Shown here in pieces: positions 17,921 through 27,726 of a stretch of 64,000 bases of DNA. The DNA lies in contig NZ_JAAVJL010000002.1 in NCBI RefSeq assembly GCF_012863495.1, positions 374,501-438,500 of the forward strand, in the 5' to 3' direction. The notes beneath the pieces were generated by a model that worked only from the letters and a program-made list of their open reading frames with translations, did not search any database and had not been told where the DNA came from. Source of the DNA: Pseudanabaena yagii GIHE-NHR1. GTDB taxonomy: Bacteria; Cyanobacteriota; Cyanobacteriia; Pseudanabaenales; Pseudanabaenaceae. A program made the position numbers and the translations under genes. The first letter of the stretch is position 1; every line of letters begins with the position of its first letter.

Positions 17921-19529
17921 TTTTTTGAATTCTAAAGTGCCTTTCATCTTCGCAATAATGGCAGGACTTGCACCTGCGATCGGTGCTTTATTATCAACTA
18001 CGTTGGTATTACATTTTAATAAAACTAATTATTTCTTGGGCTACGTTAAGCATTTTGTAGTCTTTGCGCTAGCAGCCACCTTTAGCGGCACAATCTTGCA
18101 GGCATTCTTGGGATCTGCAATTGTGCTTTGGGCAGGATTAATCCCTTGGGATATCTATTGGACTGTTACCTTGGGATGGTGGGTTGGCGATGTGGTAGGC
18201 ATTTTAGTATTTGCCCCCTTAATCTTGGCATGGTGGAATAAGGAAACAAAAATAAAACCAAATAAAATCAAGCAAAAACTTGAGATTCTTGACAACCAAT
18301 TTGATCTCAAAGAACTATTTTTTGCGGTAACGCTCTTAATCGCTATTTCTTATTTAGCACTTATCGAAAGTCAACCAATTGAGTATTTACTTCTACCCTC
18401 TTTGCTATGGTCAGCATTTCGCTTTGGGGCTAAAATCACAACCTTGCTGGTAACAACTACGGCAATGGTAGCTTCCATTAGCACAGCCTATAGAATTGGT
18501 TTTTTCTACAAAGTATCTCAAGAGAGTAGTTCTCTCTTACTACTGCAACTCTTTATGGGGGTGATCTCCATTACCGCGATCGTGGTCTTATCCTTAGTTG
18601 CCGAAAATAATCGAGCCGCTGCAAAACTCCAAGAGCAGGTATTTCTCAAAGACCAAGCATATATTCAGTTAGACCAAGTTAACAAAAATCTCGAAGATAT
18701 CATTGCAGAACGAACTAGTGAATTAGTTGAAGCTAATCGAGAAATTAGTTTCCTTAATCAGCAATTAACAACTGAAAACATCCGCATGAGTTCCGAACTA
18801 GCAGTTACTCGACGTTTGCAGGAAATGATCTTACCAAAGGTAAAAGAGTTAAATAGTATTGCAGAGTTAGATATTGTGGGATTTATGGAACCTGCCGATG
18901 AGGTGGGGGGGGATTATTATGATGTTCTGCAAAAAAATGGCAAGATTAAAATTGGCATTGGCGATGTGACGGGACATGGATTAGAAAGTGGCGTAATCAT
19001 GATTATGGTTCAGACAGCCATTCGCGCTTTACTAATTAATGGAGAAAATGATCCTGTGAAGTTTCTCTCGACGGTAAACCATACAATCTATGAGAATATT
19101 CAACGCATGAATTCTGATAAGAATTTAAGCCTAATTCTTATGGATTATCGCGATCATGCACTGCGATTAAGTGGACAGCATGAGAGTGTGATTGTGCTTA
19201 GAGCCAGTGGGGATGTGGAAATTATTGATACAGATTCATTAGGATTTCCCATTGGTTTAACGGATGATATTAGTGATTTTATCTTTGAAGTAAATATCGA
19301 TTTAGAACTGGATGATGTAGTGGTGCTTTATACAGATGGTATTACTGAGGCGGAGAACACAAATAAACAGTTCTATGGGCTTCCACGTTTAATTGAATTA
19401 ATTAAACAAAACCATCAACATCCTGTTGATCAAATTAGAGAAATGATCATTGCGGATGTCCGTGAATTTATCGGTTCTGGCAAAGTCTATGATGACATCA
19501 CTCTTGTGGTGATGAAGCGCAAAATTTGA
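17901..19529 (+). CDS. MASE1-SpoIIE phosphatase (5' frameshifted)
   Basis: The open frame begins (TTG at 17901) inside the MASE1 membrane domain. Several hydrophobic segments run to about residue 235, including the MASE1-like WDIYWTVTLGWWVGDVVGILVFAPLILAWW. A coiled coil follows (about 245-300, LDQVNKNLEDIIAERTSELVEANREI), then a PP2C-type SpoIIE phosphatase domain (about 310-540) with EPADEVGGDYYDV, IGDVTGHGLESG and VVLYTDGITEAEN, which supply the metal-binding aspartates. Such proteins dephosphorylate anti-sigma-antagonist partners in response to a membrane signal. The catalytic part is intact, but the first membrane helices are in another frame, so either the gene is broken or translation restarts here. 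Confidence 0.85.
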   Translation: MGAALNSFLNSKVPFIFAIMAGLAPAIGALLSTTLVLHFNKTNYFLGYVKHFVVFALAATFSGTILQAFLGSAIVLWAGLIPWDIYWTVTLGWWVGDVVGILVFAPLILAWWNKETKIKPNKIKQKLEILDNQFDLKELFFAVTLLIAISYLALIESQPIEYLLLPSLLWSAFRFGAKITTLLVTTTAMVASISTAYRIGFFYKVSQESSSLLLLQLFMGVISITAIVVLSLVAENNRAAAKLQEQVFLKDQAYIQLDQVNKNLEDIIAERTSELVEANREISFLNQQLTTENIRMSSELAVTRRLQEMILPKVKELNSIAELDIVGFMEPADEVGGDYYDVLQKNGKIKIGIGDVTGHGLESGVIMIMVQTAIRALLINGENDPVKFLSTVNHTIYENIQRMNSDKNLSLILMDYRDHALRLSGQHESVIVLRASGDVEIIDTDSLGFPIGLTDDISDFIFEVNIDLELDDVVVLYTDGITEAENTNKQFYGLPRLIELIKQNHQHPVDQIREMIIADVREFIGSGKVYDDITLVVMKRKI

Positions 19530-19586
19530 GGGTTTCTGATTCCCTCGCTAGCGAATTATTACTGATATTACATCGCCAAGTACTGA

Positions 19587-19633
19587 CTTAAATTTTGAAA
19601 AGCGTGGCTTTGCCACGCTTTTCAAAATTTAAG
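19587..19633. repeat. Perfect palindrome, 22-bp arms, TTT loop
   Basis: The arms 19587-19608 and 19612-19633 share the inner core AGCGTGGC-TTT-GCCACGCT with the palindrome at 40063-40111, while the outer arms differ. It is downstream of the SpoIIE gene. Confidence 0.85.
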
Positions 19634-19770
19634 CTTCAATAGGATGTAGTTGGTAAATGTATTGATGACGACAAGTATTTGTGAACCAAAAGATCTATTG
19701 TGGGAACTTCACACAAAAACAAGTAGTATCACTTAGAATAACCTTAGGAAACACTTGCCATCTTCAGTCT

Positions 19771-21096
19771 ATGAAAGCTTTTTGGATATTAGCCACGATC
19801 GCTAGCTTGTCAGGTGTAACCGCAAGTTGCACGCAAAATAATAAGGATGCCTCCCAAGCTCAAGTACAGAACCAAAAACCTGCTGTAGCCGTAGATGTGG
19901 CGATCGCAAGTTTGGAGCTACTGGAAGAAGAAAATGAATACACAGGAACGACTGCACCTATTAGAGAGGTGTCAGTGCGATCGCGTTTGGAAGGACGATT
20001 ACTAGATTTGAATGTGGATGTTGGCGATCGCGTGGCAACTGGACAGCCAATAGCCCAATTGGATGATGCAGTTCTATCCGCAACTGTGCTGCAGGCAGAA
20101 GCGGAAGTTGCGGCAAGGGAATCGGAAGTATCGCAAGCAACTGCCGCAGTGGGTAATGCTCGTGCCCAAGTGGAGAGAGCGAGAGTGCAGTACCAACAGG
20201 CACAAGCAAATGCTCAGCGCTTCACCCAATTGGCTAAAGAAGGAGCAGTTTCTCCTCAAACCGCCGAGAATGCTGTTACTGAAGCCAAAGCTGCCGAACA
20301 GTCATTGCGATCGGCTGAACAGCAAGTTAGCCTCCAACAGCAAACCGTGAGTGCTAGTTCCCAAAGAGTTTTAGCCCAAGAAGCAATCAAGCTCAGAGAG
20401 CAAGAGCGCCAATCCTATACCACAATTACATCTCCCATCAATGGCATTGTCCTAGAGCGGGTGAGTGAGATTGGCAATCTCCTATTTGCAGGTAATGAAG
20501 TTGTGAAGTTAGGAGATTTTAGTCAAGTTAAGGTGATTGTCCTAATTTCGGAATTAGAAATTAGCAAAATTCGCGTAAATCAATCCGTTGATGTCCGTTT
20601 TGATACTTTCCCCGATCAAAAGTTTACGGGAACAGTAAGACGTATTTCGCCAGTAGCCGATCCAGTGGCGCGATTGATTCCTGTGGAAGTGATAGTTCCT
20701 AATCGAGATGGAAAACTGGGTAGTGGTCAATTAGCGAGAGTGCAGTTTGCAGGCAAACAGGAACGTCAAATCGCGATCGCAGAGACGGCTCTAGAGGTAG
20801 CAGGACGACCGACCCAAGCACCTAAAGATACAAATATTCAAGCGAAATCGAAAACTGATACCAAGTCTAGCCCTAATGCGAGTGACAAAGGCAAGCCCAA
20901 AACTGGCACAGTTTTTGTAATTACGGGCGATCAGAAAGATCCAAAAGTGTTGGCGCGTAAAGTTACTCTTGGAGATCGCCGTGACGGTAAAGTTGTGATT
21001 CTCTCTGGTTTGCAGGTCGGCGATCGCATTGTTGTTAGGAGTGGTGGTAAGTTGCAGGATGGCGATTCTGTAAAGCTGAGCGTGTTATCCCGATAA
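19771..21096 (+). CDS. RND efflux periplasmic adaptor lipoprotein
   Basis: Membrane-fusion protein linking an inner-membrane RND pump to an outer-membrane channel. The ATG at 19771 is chosen because it gives a lipoprotein signal with lipobox VTASC; the open frame extends upstream to 19681 without support. The order is biotinyl-lipoyl half-motif (VSVRSRLEGRLLDLNVDVGDRVATGQPIAQLDD), a long Ala/Gln-rich alpha-helical hairpin (about residues 95-200), the second lipoyl half (TTITSPINGIVLERVSEIGN), a beta-barrel (VRFDTFPDQKFTGTVRRISPVADP) and a membrane-proximal domain with a low-complexity Lys/Thr/Ser insertion near residue 350. The pump gene follows after 65 bases and is surely its partner. Confidence 0.93.
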   Translation: MKAFWILATIASLSGVTASCTQNNKDASQAQVQNQKPAVAVDVAIASLELLEEENEYTGTTAPIREVSVRSRLEGRLLDLNVDVGDRVATGQPIAQLDDAVLSATVLQAEAEVAARESEVSQATAAVGNARAQVERARVQYQQAQANAQRFTQLAKEGAVSPQTAENAVTEAKAAEQSLRSAEQQVSLQQQTVSASSQRVLAQEAIKLREQERQSYTTITSPINGIVLERVSEIGNLLFAGNEVVKLGDFSQVKVIVLISELEISKIRVNQSVDVRFDTFPDQKFTGTVRRISPVADPVARLIPVEVIVPNRDGKLGSGQLARVQFAGKQERQIAIAETALEVAGRPTQAPKDTNIQAKSKTDTKSSPNASDKGKPKTGTVFVITGDQKDPKVLARKVTLGDRRDGKVVILSGLQVGDRIVVRSGGKLQDGDSVKLSVLSR

Positions 21097-21161
21097 GTAA
21101 TGAGGTAAGGCTATTCGTGCTTTGCATCGTTACCTTTTTTTTAATTATTTAAGAAATAACT

Positions 21162-24100
21162 ATGAGCGAACAGAAATCATCCAATCCTAAGCCAACAGGA
21201 TTTAGTATTAGTGCGATCGCGATTCGTCGGCATATTGGCACATTGATGCTGACCCTCGCGATTTTTGTGATGGGGGCATTCTATATCAGCCGCTTGCAGG
21301 TGGATTTACTGCCATCTATTGTTTATCCCCGAATTGGCGTACAGGTGAATATTCCGGGGATTAGTCCAGAAGTTGCGATTACGGAAGTTACCAAACCACT
21401 CGAAGAAGCTCTAGCCTTGACGGAAGGTGTGAATCAGCTTTTTTCGCGTACCCGTGAAGGGCAAGTACGAGTGGATTTGTTTTTTGAGGCAGGTAGTAAT
21501 GTCGAGCAGGCGCTTAATAATACTGTGGCTAGCTTTAACCGAGGTCGTAGTCAATTACCAGACGATATTGAAGATGCGCGTATTTTCAAATTTGACCCAT
21601 CTCAGTTTCCTATCTATGAGTTTGCGCTCACATCGCCTTCCCTTTCACTAACAGAGTTACGTCTATTTGCCGATGAGGAATTAGGGCGCGAGTTAGCGAT
21701 CGTGCCAGGGGTAGCAGGAATCGATGTGGTTGGTGGTGTCAAAGAAGAGGTAAAGGTCAATCTCGATCTTAAGCGTCTGCAAGCCGTCGGCGTGAATATT
21801 GATGATGTCTTAAAGGCTTTACGCGATCGCAATGTCGATATTTCAGGCGGACGCTTGCGAGATGGCACTGTCGAACCGCTTACCCGTGCGATCGGTAAAT
21901 TTCGCAATACTAAGGAACTAGAAAACCTATCTTTTACTGTGCGTAGTGGCAGTACCACAGCCCAACCCCGACAGGTCTATTTGCGTGACTTTGCCGAAAT
22001 AGTTGATGGGACTGAGGAGCAACGGGTATTTACTTCCCTGAATGGACAATCTGCCGTTAGATTGCTAGTCACCAAACAACCCGATGCCAATACGATTGAG
22101 GTTGTCGATCTCGTCACAGAAAAGATTGCCGCCCTCCAAGCAAGTGGCGCAATTCCCAGTGATGCCATTATTACCGCCACCTTAGATGAATCCAAATTAA
22201 TTCGCGCTTCCGTTGCCAACGTTGCCTCTTCAGGAATCATGGGGGCAGTTTTAGCGGGGACAGCCGTGTTGCTATTTTTGGGTTCGATCCGTCAAACCTT
22301 GATTATCACCCTCGCCATTCCCCTCGCTACCCTTGCCTCCATTATTGCGATGGGTATTTTTGGATTTTCGATGAACCTCTTTAGCTTAGGTGGTTTAGCC
22401 TTAGGTGTGGGTGGGGTCGTGGACTGCTCCATCGTCATGTTAGACAACATTATCAATGGGCTGGAGCGCAATCGCAAAAATCACGGTGTGCAAGATACGA
22501 TCGCCCAAGCTCAAATTAGCAGTTCCGAAATTGAATCCGCATTGGTTGCCTCTACGAGTACTAACCTTGTGGTTATTTTTCCATTTCTATTACTCGGTGG
22601 ATTTCTATCACTGCTATTCAATCAACTGATTCTCACAATTAGTTTTGGGAGTATCGCCGCGATCGCGATCGCGATTACCGTCGTCCCGATGATCGCCTCA
22701 CGCCTGTTAGGTATTCCTTGGTCGAGTCGGTTGAGCGAAACTTGGTTTATGCGTGGATTTCAGCAAAGATTCGCCGCCGCTACATTGGGCTATGCAGGAT
22801 TCCTCGCTAGAATCGTCCATTATCGGCTGTGGGTAGTGATTGCCGTATTTGCGATCCTTGGTGGTGGCGGCTTCTTCATGGGGAGACAACTGCCCCAAGA
22901 GATCATTCCACAGGTGAAAACAGGTGATGTTAGCTTAAACGCTCAATTTCCCGCAGGTACTACCCTTGCAGCTAACCGCAAAGTCATGGAAATTGTGGAT
23001 GATATTCTCATTAAACAGCCTGAAACTGCCTATGCCTTTACAACCATCGGTGGCGGTTCCTTTGGTAATAATGTAACTGCAAATCCATTACGCAGTGGCA
23101 GCACTATTACTCTCAAACCAAATGCAGATCTGACAGGTTTTATCAGTCGCGTCAATCGGGAAATCAGCAAATTAAATCTGGCAGGTGTGAGAATCAGGGT
23201 TAACCCCGGACAAGTACGCGGCATTATCGTTAATAATTCCCCTGTACCACGCACGGATATTGATGTAATTTTGCAGGGTACTAATCCTGAAGCCCTAGCC
23301 CAAGCAGGTGCAGAAGTTCTCAGCGCCTTAGAAAAAAGTGTTAAAGGCGCAAACTTCCGTCCTGATACCGATGCCCGTCAACCCGAAGTGCAAATTTTCC
23401 CTGACTGGGAACGTTTACAAGCTTTGGGATTATCTACGCAATCCATTGGTTCTACTCTGCAAACTGCAATTACAGGCTCTGTGCCGACCCAGTTACAAAG
23501 AGGCGATCGCCTAGTCGATGTGCGCGTCCAACTCGATCCCGAATCACGCAAAAATGCCTCGCAATTGCAGCAAGTTCCGCTATTTGTCAGCAATAATCGT
23601 CCTGTCCGCCTTGCGGATGTCTCTACTATCCGCGAAGGTCTCGCCCCAGGGGAAATTCAACGTATCAACCAGCGTCAAGTGTTCTTGATTCTCGGCAGTT
23701 TAGAACGCGGCACAAGTCTCAGCGATGCGCTCAAACAGACAGAAGATGTGATTGCAGCGATCGATCTGCCTGATGGGGTCGTGGCTTTACCTAGTACCGC
23801 CAAACAAGCGAACGATAATCTCTCCAAAGCCTTTGGGGTATTAGGTTTACTCGCTTCTTTCTTAGTATTTGTGGTGATGGCAGTTCAGTACAACTCGTTG
23901 ATCGATCCTTTGGTGATTATGCTGACAATTCCCCTTGCTCTAGCGGGCGGCATTGTTGGTCTATATGTCACCAATAGCTCGATCAATGTGATGGTGGTGA
24001 TCGGTGTAATCTTGCTGGTGGGGATTGTGGTTAACAATGCGATCGTCATGGTCGAGTTTGCCAACCAATTGCGTGAGGAACAGAAATGTAGCCGCATTCA

Positions 24101-24362
24101 AGCAATTCTCCAAGCCGCACCGATGCGATTACGCCCCATCCTAATGACCACAATTACAACTGTTGTTGGTGCTTTTCCTCTGGCTCTAGGCGGCAGCGAA
24201 GGTGGCGAGTTCTTGCAACCATTGGGAATTGTTACTTTTTCTGGTTTAGCCCTTGCCACAATTCTGACTCTATTCCTAATTCCTTGCTCCTATGTCCTTT
24301 TGCACGAGTTTAGCTGGGCAAATGTAAAGAAGCTAGTACCAGTAAAAATTACATCTCGCTAA
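21162..24362 (+). CDS. RND efflux pump, AcrB/HAE type
   Basis: Proton-driven inner-membrane transporter with 12 expected membrane helices in two halves, each with a large periplasmic loop. The start RRHIGTLMLTLAIFVMGAFY is the first helix; LLPSIVYPRIGVQVNIPGISPEVAITEVTKPLEEAL is the typical porter-domain entry. In the fourth helix the usual Asp-Asp pair reads VVDC (GVGGVVDCSIVMLDN), so only one Asp is kept, as in families with VVDN. The second half has VGIVVNNAIVMVEFANQL. The 1066 residues are full length. It is encoded with its adaptor; no outer-membrane TolC gene is nearby. Substrates are unknown. Confidence 0.95.
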   Translation: MSEQKSSNPKPTGFSISAIAIRRHIGTLMLTLAIFVMGAFYISRLQVDLLPSIVYPRIGVQVNIPGISPEVAITEVTKPLEEALALTEGVNQLFSRTREGQVRVDLFFEAGSNVEQALNNTVASFNRGRSQLPDDIEDARIFKFDPSQFPIYEFALTSPSLSLTELRLFADEELGRELAIVPGVAGIDVVGGVKEEVKVNLDLKRLQAVGVNIDDVLKALRDRNVDISGGRLRDGTVEPLTRAIGKFRNTKELENLSFTVRSGSTTAQPRQVYLRDFAEIVDGTEEQRVFTSLNGQSAVRLLVTKQPDANTIEVVDLVTEKIAALQASGAIPSDAIITATLDESKLIRASVANVASSGIMGAVLAGTAVLLFLGSIRQTLIITLAIPLATLASIIAMGIFGFSMNLFSLGGLALGVGGVVDCSIVMLDNIINGLERNRKNHGVQDTIAQAQISSSEIESALVASTSTNLVVIFPFLLLGGFLSLLFNQLILTISFGSIAAIAIAITVVPMIASRLLGIPWSSRLSETWFMRGFQQRFAAATLGYAGFLARIVHYRLWVVIAVFAILGGGGFFMGRQLPQEIIPQVKTGDVSLNAQFPAGTTLAANRKVMEIVDDILIKQPETAYAFTTIGGGSFGNNVTANPLRSGSTITLKPNADLTGFISRVNREISKLNLAGVRIRVNPGQVRGIIVNNSPVPRTDIDVILQGTNPEALAQAGAEVLSALEKSVKGANFRPDTDARQPEVQIFPDWERLQALGLSTQSIGSTLQTAITGSVPTQLQRGDRLVDVRVQLDPESRKNASQLQQVPLFVSNNRPVRLADVSTIREGLAPGEIQRINQRQVFLILGSLERGTSLSDALKQTEDVIAAIDLPDGVVALPSTAKQANDNLSKAFGVLGLLASFLVFVVMAVQYNSLIDPLVIMLTIPLALAGGIVGLYVTNSSINVMVVIGVILLVGIVVNNAIVMVEFANQLREEQKCSRIQAILQAAPMRLRPILMTTITTVVGAFPLALGGSEGGEFLQPLGIVTFSGLALATILTLFLIPCSYVLLHEFSWANVKKLVPVKITSR

Positions 24363-24398
24363 ATCTAAAAACCTCGCAAAGCGAGGTTTTTAGATTTA
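24360..24398. repeat. Palindrome containing both convergent stop codons
   Basis: TAAATCTAAAAACCTCGC and its complement flank an AAA loop. The first three bases are the pump's TAA stop codon and the last three are the complement of the TAA of the convergent Uma2-like gene. It probably serves as bidirectional terminator. Confidence 0.85.
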
Positions 24399-25043
24399 AC
24401 AATGAAAGGTTTGAAGCCATTCTCGAAACTCTCTTCTTAAAATACTTATCGGTTCCTCCTTACTTTTCTCTAGAAACAAAGAAATACCTTCAATAACTGG
24501 AATCGCTGGAAAAGCTTTACTGATGGTCGAATTGAGATATTTACCATCCTCAAATAGACTAATCTCTAATTTACCATTTCTATATCGCCAGATTTCAGGA
24601 ATAGCTAAAGCTTCATAGGCGCTGATTTGTGTAATTGAGGTTAAGTCTACTTCGATCGCTAAATCAGGCACAGGATCAACTGTAAGATCAATTCTTTGTT
24701 TGCCAATTACCGCTTGGTAGTTCTGAATATAAAAACAGTCATCAGGCTCGATCCCTACCTGCATTTGCTTATTCTTAAAGGTTGTCGAGCCGAGAGATTC
24801 CCACTCCAAGGCTAATTCATCCAAGATAATCTTGAGTAAATCTCCGATCAAAACCTTAGCGCGTTCATGTCCTGCTAATGGCATTCTCAGTTCCAACACT
24901 CCTTTGTAATAGGCAATTAGTGCATGACGATGCTCTCCTAAATCTTCTAAGATGTCCTCAAATTCTTGCCAGTTAATATTTTCAAGGGTGACTCGTTGAC
25001 CTTGGTTTAGCTGTATTTGCGCGATCGCAATTTTGACTGGCAT
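24396..25043 (-). CDS. Uma2 family (PD-(D/E)XK) endonuclease-like protein
   Basis: Cyanobacterial Uma2 domain protein of unknown role, common in many copies per genome. The ATG at 25043 (MPVKIAIAQIQLNQ) is preferred; the frame upstream runs through hairpin DNA. Family patterns are INWQEFEDILEDLGEHRHALIAYYKGVLELRMP, EHERAKVLIGDLLKIILDEL with substitution, and the catalytic-core-like PDLAIEVDLTS followed by IPEIWRYRNGKLEISLFEDGKY. The P-D...E-V-D pattern matches the restriction-nuclease fold. It has 215 residues and is soluble. It is convergent with the RND pump and shares a palindrome with it. Confidence 0.9.
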   Translation of the reverse strand: MPVKIAIAQIQLNQGQRVTLENINWQEFEDILEDLGEHRHALIAYYKGVLELRMPLAGHERAKVLIGDLLKIILDELALEWESLGSTTFKNKQMQVGIEPDDCFYIQNYQAVIGKQRIDLTVDPVPDLAIEVDLTSITQISAYEALAIPEIWRYRNGKLEISLFEDGKYLNSTISKAFPAIPVIEGISLFLEKSKEEPISILRREFREWLQTFHC

Positions 25044-25093
25044 GATAACAATCTCAAGTTGATCAATATCGATTCTATAGCAAATCAAAAACC

Positions 25094-25134
25094 AAGGGAT
25101 GAGTGGCGGTGCTTTGCACTGCCACTCATCCCTT
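25094..25134. repeat. Hairpin, 19-bp arms with one mismatch, TTT loop
   Basis: AAGGGATGAGTGGCGGTGC pairs with GCACTGCCACTCATCCCTT. It is related to the hairpin at 53446-53488 (GATGAGTGGC) and lies upstream of the Uma2-like gene and before the photolyase. Confidence 0.75.
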
Positions 25135-25211
25135 ATTTTTAACTCAAGCATTGCGATATCCAGGAAATTTTTGATTAATAATGGTGAAGTGCTGTAAATC
25201 TGTAGATAGTT

Positions 25212-26681
25212 ATGCCTCAAATAGCCAGTAATTCTGGAAAAAATCGTGAAATATTATCGGGACAGATCGCTTTAGTCTGGCATCGGCGCGATTTGCGAAT
25301 TGATGACAATCCTACTTTAAGTGAGGCGATCTCACAGGTGGGAGAACAAGGGATCGTGATCGGTTTATTTATATTTGATCCTGATATTCTCGATGATGGC
25401 GTGACCGAGGGCAGCAAGGTTGACTTTATGCTTGGTTGTTTGCGCGAGTTGCAAGCTAACTATCGACGTTTGGGCAGCGAATTGCTATTCATGTATGGGC
25501 AGCCCGTGCAATCGATTCGTGAACTGGCAAAAGCAATTAATGCAAGTCATGTCTTTTTTAACCAAGATGTCGAACCCTTTGCGATTAAGCGCGATCGCGA
25601 AGCGACTCAAGCTTTACAAGAAATCGGTGTCAAGGTTCAAAGTTTCATTGATATTGGCTTGATAGCTCCCGATGCGATCGCTACGCAATCAGGAGAACCC
25701 TACAAGGTCTACACCCCCTTTTGGCGAAATTGGCAAAGTAAGTCAAAGCCTCAACCCTTTACATCTCCTCACAAATTAACAGGTTTAGCAAATTATGAAA
25801 ACCTCCCTGTAATTCCTTTACCAAGCTTGCGTGAACTAAAATTCATCAATGACATTACCTTACCGAAAGCAGGTGAAGCCGCAGCTTTAGAACTATTAGA
25901 AACCTTTTGTGATGGTAATGGAATTTTGCGTTATCAAACGGAACGTGATTTTCCTGCCCATGCGGGTACATCGACATTGAGTACCCATTTGCGCTTCGGG
26001 ACAGTTGGCATTAGAAGAGTATGGGAAAAAGCGATCGCGGCTGAGCAGCTAGTGCGTAGTGAAGAGGATGCCGCAGGAATTACTACATGGAAACAGGAAC
26101 TAGCATGGCGGGAATTCTATCAGCATGTTCTCTTTTACTTCCCTGAATTAGAAACAGGAGCCTATCGTCCCCAAATGCGAAACTTCCCTTGGGATGATGA
26201 CGAAGAGAAATTTACTGCATGGTGTGAAGGTCGCACGGGTTATCCGATTGTCGATGCAGCAATGCGGCAACTTAATCAAACGGGCTGGATGCACAACCGT
26301 TGTCGGATGATTGTCGCCAGTTTCTTAACTAAGGATTTGATAATTAATTGGCAATGGGGCGAACGCTATTTTATGCAGAAGTTGCTAGATGGTGACTTAG
26401 CCGCAAATAATGGTGGTTGGCAATGGAGCGCATCTAGTGGCATGGATCCCAAGCCTTTGCGGATTTTTAATCCTGCATCACAAGCCCGCAAGTATGATCC
26501 AGAAGGTGAGTATATTTTGCGGTGGTTGCCTGAATTACAGGGATTGACTACAGCCGAGCTTTTGAGTGGGAATATTCCACCACATCAATGCAAAAAGCGC
26601 GATTATCCTCTACCAATTGTGGATCACAATATGCAGCAGCAAAAATTTAAGAAGCTCTATCAGGATTGTAAAACTAACTAA
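25212..26681 (+). CDS. phr: Deoxyribodipyrimidine photo-lyase
   Basis: Blue-light repair of cyclobutane pyrimidine dimers. The N-terminal antenna domain (LVWHRRDLRIDDNPTLSEAI, about residues 18-160) should bind 8-HDF, as in other cyanobacterial class I enzymes. The C-terminal FAD domain has WKQELAWREFYQHVL, GYPIVDAAMRQLNQTGWMHNRCRMIVASFLTKDLIINWQWGE and NNGGWQWSASSGMDPKPLRIFNP, the classical CPD photolyase signature with FAD and lesion-binding residues. The length of 489 residues is standard. It could in principle be a cryptochrome-like paralogue, but the conserved NNGGWQW region argues for a repair enzyme. It converges on argB; the last codons lie inside a palindrome. Confidence 0.96.
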   Translation: MPQIASNSGKNREILSGQIALVWHRRDLRIDDNPTLSEAISQVGEQGIVIGLFIFDPDILDDGVTEGSKVDFMLGCLRELQANYRRLGSELLFMYGQPVQSIRELAKAINASHVFFNQDVEPFAIKRDREATQALQEIGVKVQSFIDIGLIAPDAIATQSGEPYKVYTPFWRNWQSKSKPQPFTSPHKLTGLANYENLPVIPLPSLRELKFINDITLPKAGEAAALELLETFCDGNGILRYQTERDFPAHAGTSTLSTHLRFGTVGIRRVWEKAIAAEQLVRSEEDAAGITTWKQELAWREFYQHVLFYFPELETGAYRPQMRNFPWDDDEEKFTAWCEGRTGYPIVDAAMRQLNQTGWMHNRCRMIVASFLTKDLIINWQWGERYFMQKLLDGDLAANNGGWQWSASSGMDPKPLRIFNPASQARKYDPEGEYILRWLPELQGLTTAELLSGNIPPHQCKKRDYPLPIVDHNMQQQKFKKLYQDCKTN

Positions 26682-26723
26682 ACAGAAGAATGCCCCCTTT
26701 GGGGGCATTCTTCTGTTTAGTTA
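26675..26723. repeat. Perfect palindrome spanning phr and argB stop codons
   Basis: The 23-bp arms (26675-26697 and 26701-26723, loop TTT) include the last phr codons and its TAA at 26679-26681; the far end is the argB TAA. The core is AATGCCCCC-TTT-GGGGGCATT. It is a probable bidirectional terminator. Confidence 0.85.
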
Positions 26724-27590
26724 AAGAGCTGTTTCAGAAGCGACAATCATAGAACCAACGCCACTGTTAGTAAAGATTTCCAGTAATAGAGAATGTGGTA
26801 CGCGCCCATCGACAATATGTGCAGCTTTTACCCCCTGCGCTAGCGATCGCACACAGCACTGAACTTTAGGAATCATGCCACCACTGACGACATTTTCATT
26901 CATCAGTTCTCTAGCTTTGCTGATCGTCAAACTGCGATAGAGCGTACTGGGATCTTTGTAATTATGGAGAATACCTGCAATGTCGGTGAGGAGAATCAAT
27001 TTCTCCGCTCCCAAAGCGGCGGCGAGTTCACCAGCGACGGTATCCGCATTGATGTTGTAGGACTGACCTGTTTCATCGGTCGCGACACTAGATACAACGG
27101 GAATATGTCCTGCTTCGAGTAGGGTTGAGAGCAGACCGATATTAATGCCACTGACTTCACCCACAAAGCCGATCGCATCATTGCCTTGGGGACGCGCACG
27201 AATCAGATTGCCATCCTTACCGCATAGACCGACACCAGAGCCACCTGCGAGGTTAATCATTTCTACGATCTGCTTGTTGACTCGACCAACTAGCACCATT
27301 TCCACAACTTCCATAGTGGCGGCATCGGTAACCCGCAATCCATTGATAAACTGTGGCTCGATGTTCAGTTTGGTGAGCCATGTATTGATTTCGGGCCCGC
27401 CACCATGCACTAGTACTGGGCGCAATCCCATAAATGACATCGTGACGACATCGCGGATCACGTCCTGCCGAAGATTTTCTTCTTTCATTGCCGCCCCACC
27501 ATATTTGACGACAATGGTACGCCCCGCAAATTGCTGCATGTAGGGCAAAGCTTCACTTAGAACCTGAACGCGATCGCTGTCTGTTAGCAT
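26721..27590 (-). CDS. argB: Acetylglutamate kinase
   Basis: Phosphorylates N-acetyl-L-glutamate, the controlled step of arginine synthesis. Motifs are [15 protein letters not shown] (ATP site), [14 protein letters not shown] (substrate), [12 protein letters not shown], and the C-terminal part [41 protein letters not shown]. The N-terminal helix ([19 protein letters not shown]) is the element that makes arginine-inhibited hexamers, and in cyanobacteria the enzyme binds the PII protein GlnB; the C-terminal signature agrees, though PII contact is family knowledge. The length of 289 residues is normal. No other arg gene is in the window. Confidence 0.97.
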   Translation of the reverse strand: MLTDSDRVQVLSEALPYMQQFAGRTIVVKYGGAAMKEENLRQDVIRDVVTMSFMGLRPVLVHGGGPEINTWLTKLNIEPQFINGLRVTDAATMEVVEMVLVGRVNKQIVEMINLAGGSGVGLCGKDGNLIRARPQGNDAIGFVGEVSGINIGLLSTLLEAGHIPVVSSVATDETGQSYNINADTVAGELAAALGAEKLILLTDIAGILHNYKDPSTLYRSLTISKARELMNENVVSGGMIPKVQCCVRSLAQGVKAAHIVDGRVPHSLLLEIFTNSGVGSMIVASETAL

Positions 27591-27726
27591 TTAACGCCTC
27601 GACTACTCTTAAAAAAAATACTTTTATAAACCTTACAACCTCAAATACACCAATAGATAAGCGATTTAGGTTGGATATTGTTATTTGATGACTTTTACGA
27701 TTATCTGTCCTCACAGCAGAGAGTAA

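Noticed and set aside
25044-25220. N-terminal extension of the Uma2-like frame overlapping the photolyase start
   Set aside because: It runs through the hairpin at 25094-25134 and is not family-like; the start at 25043 fits Uma2 proteins.
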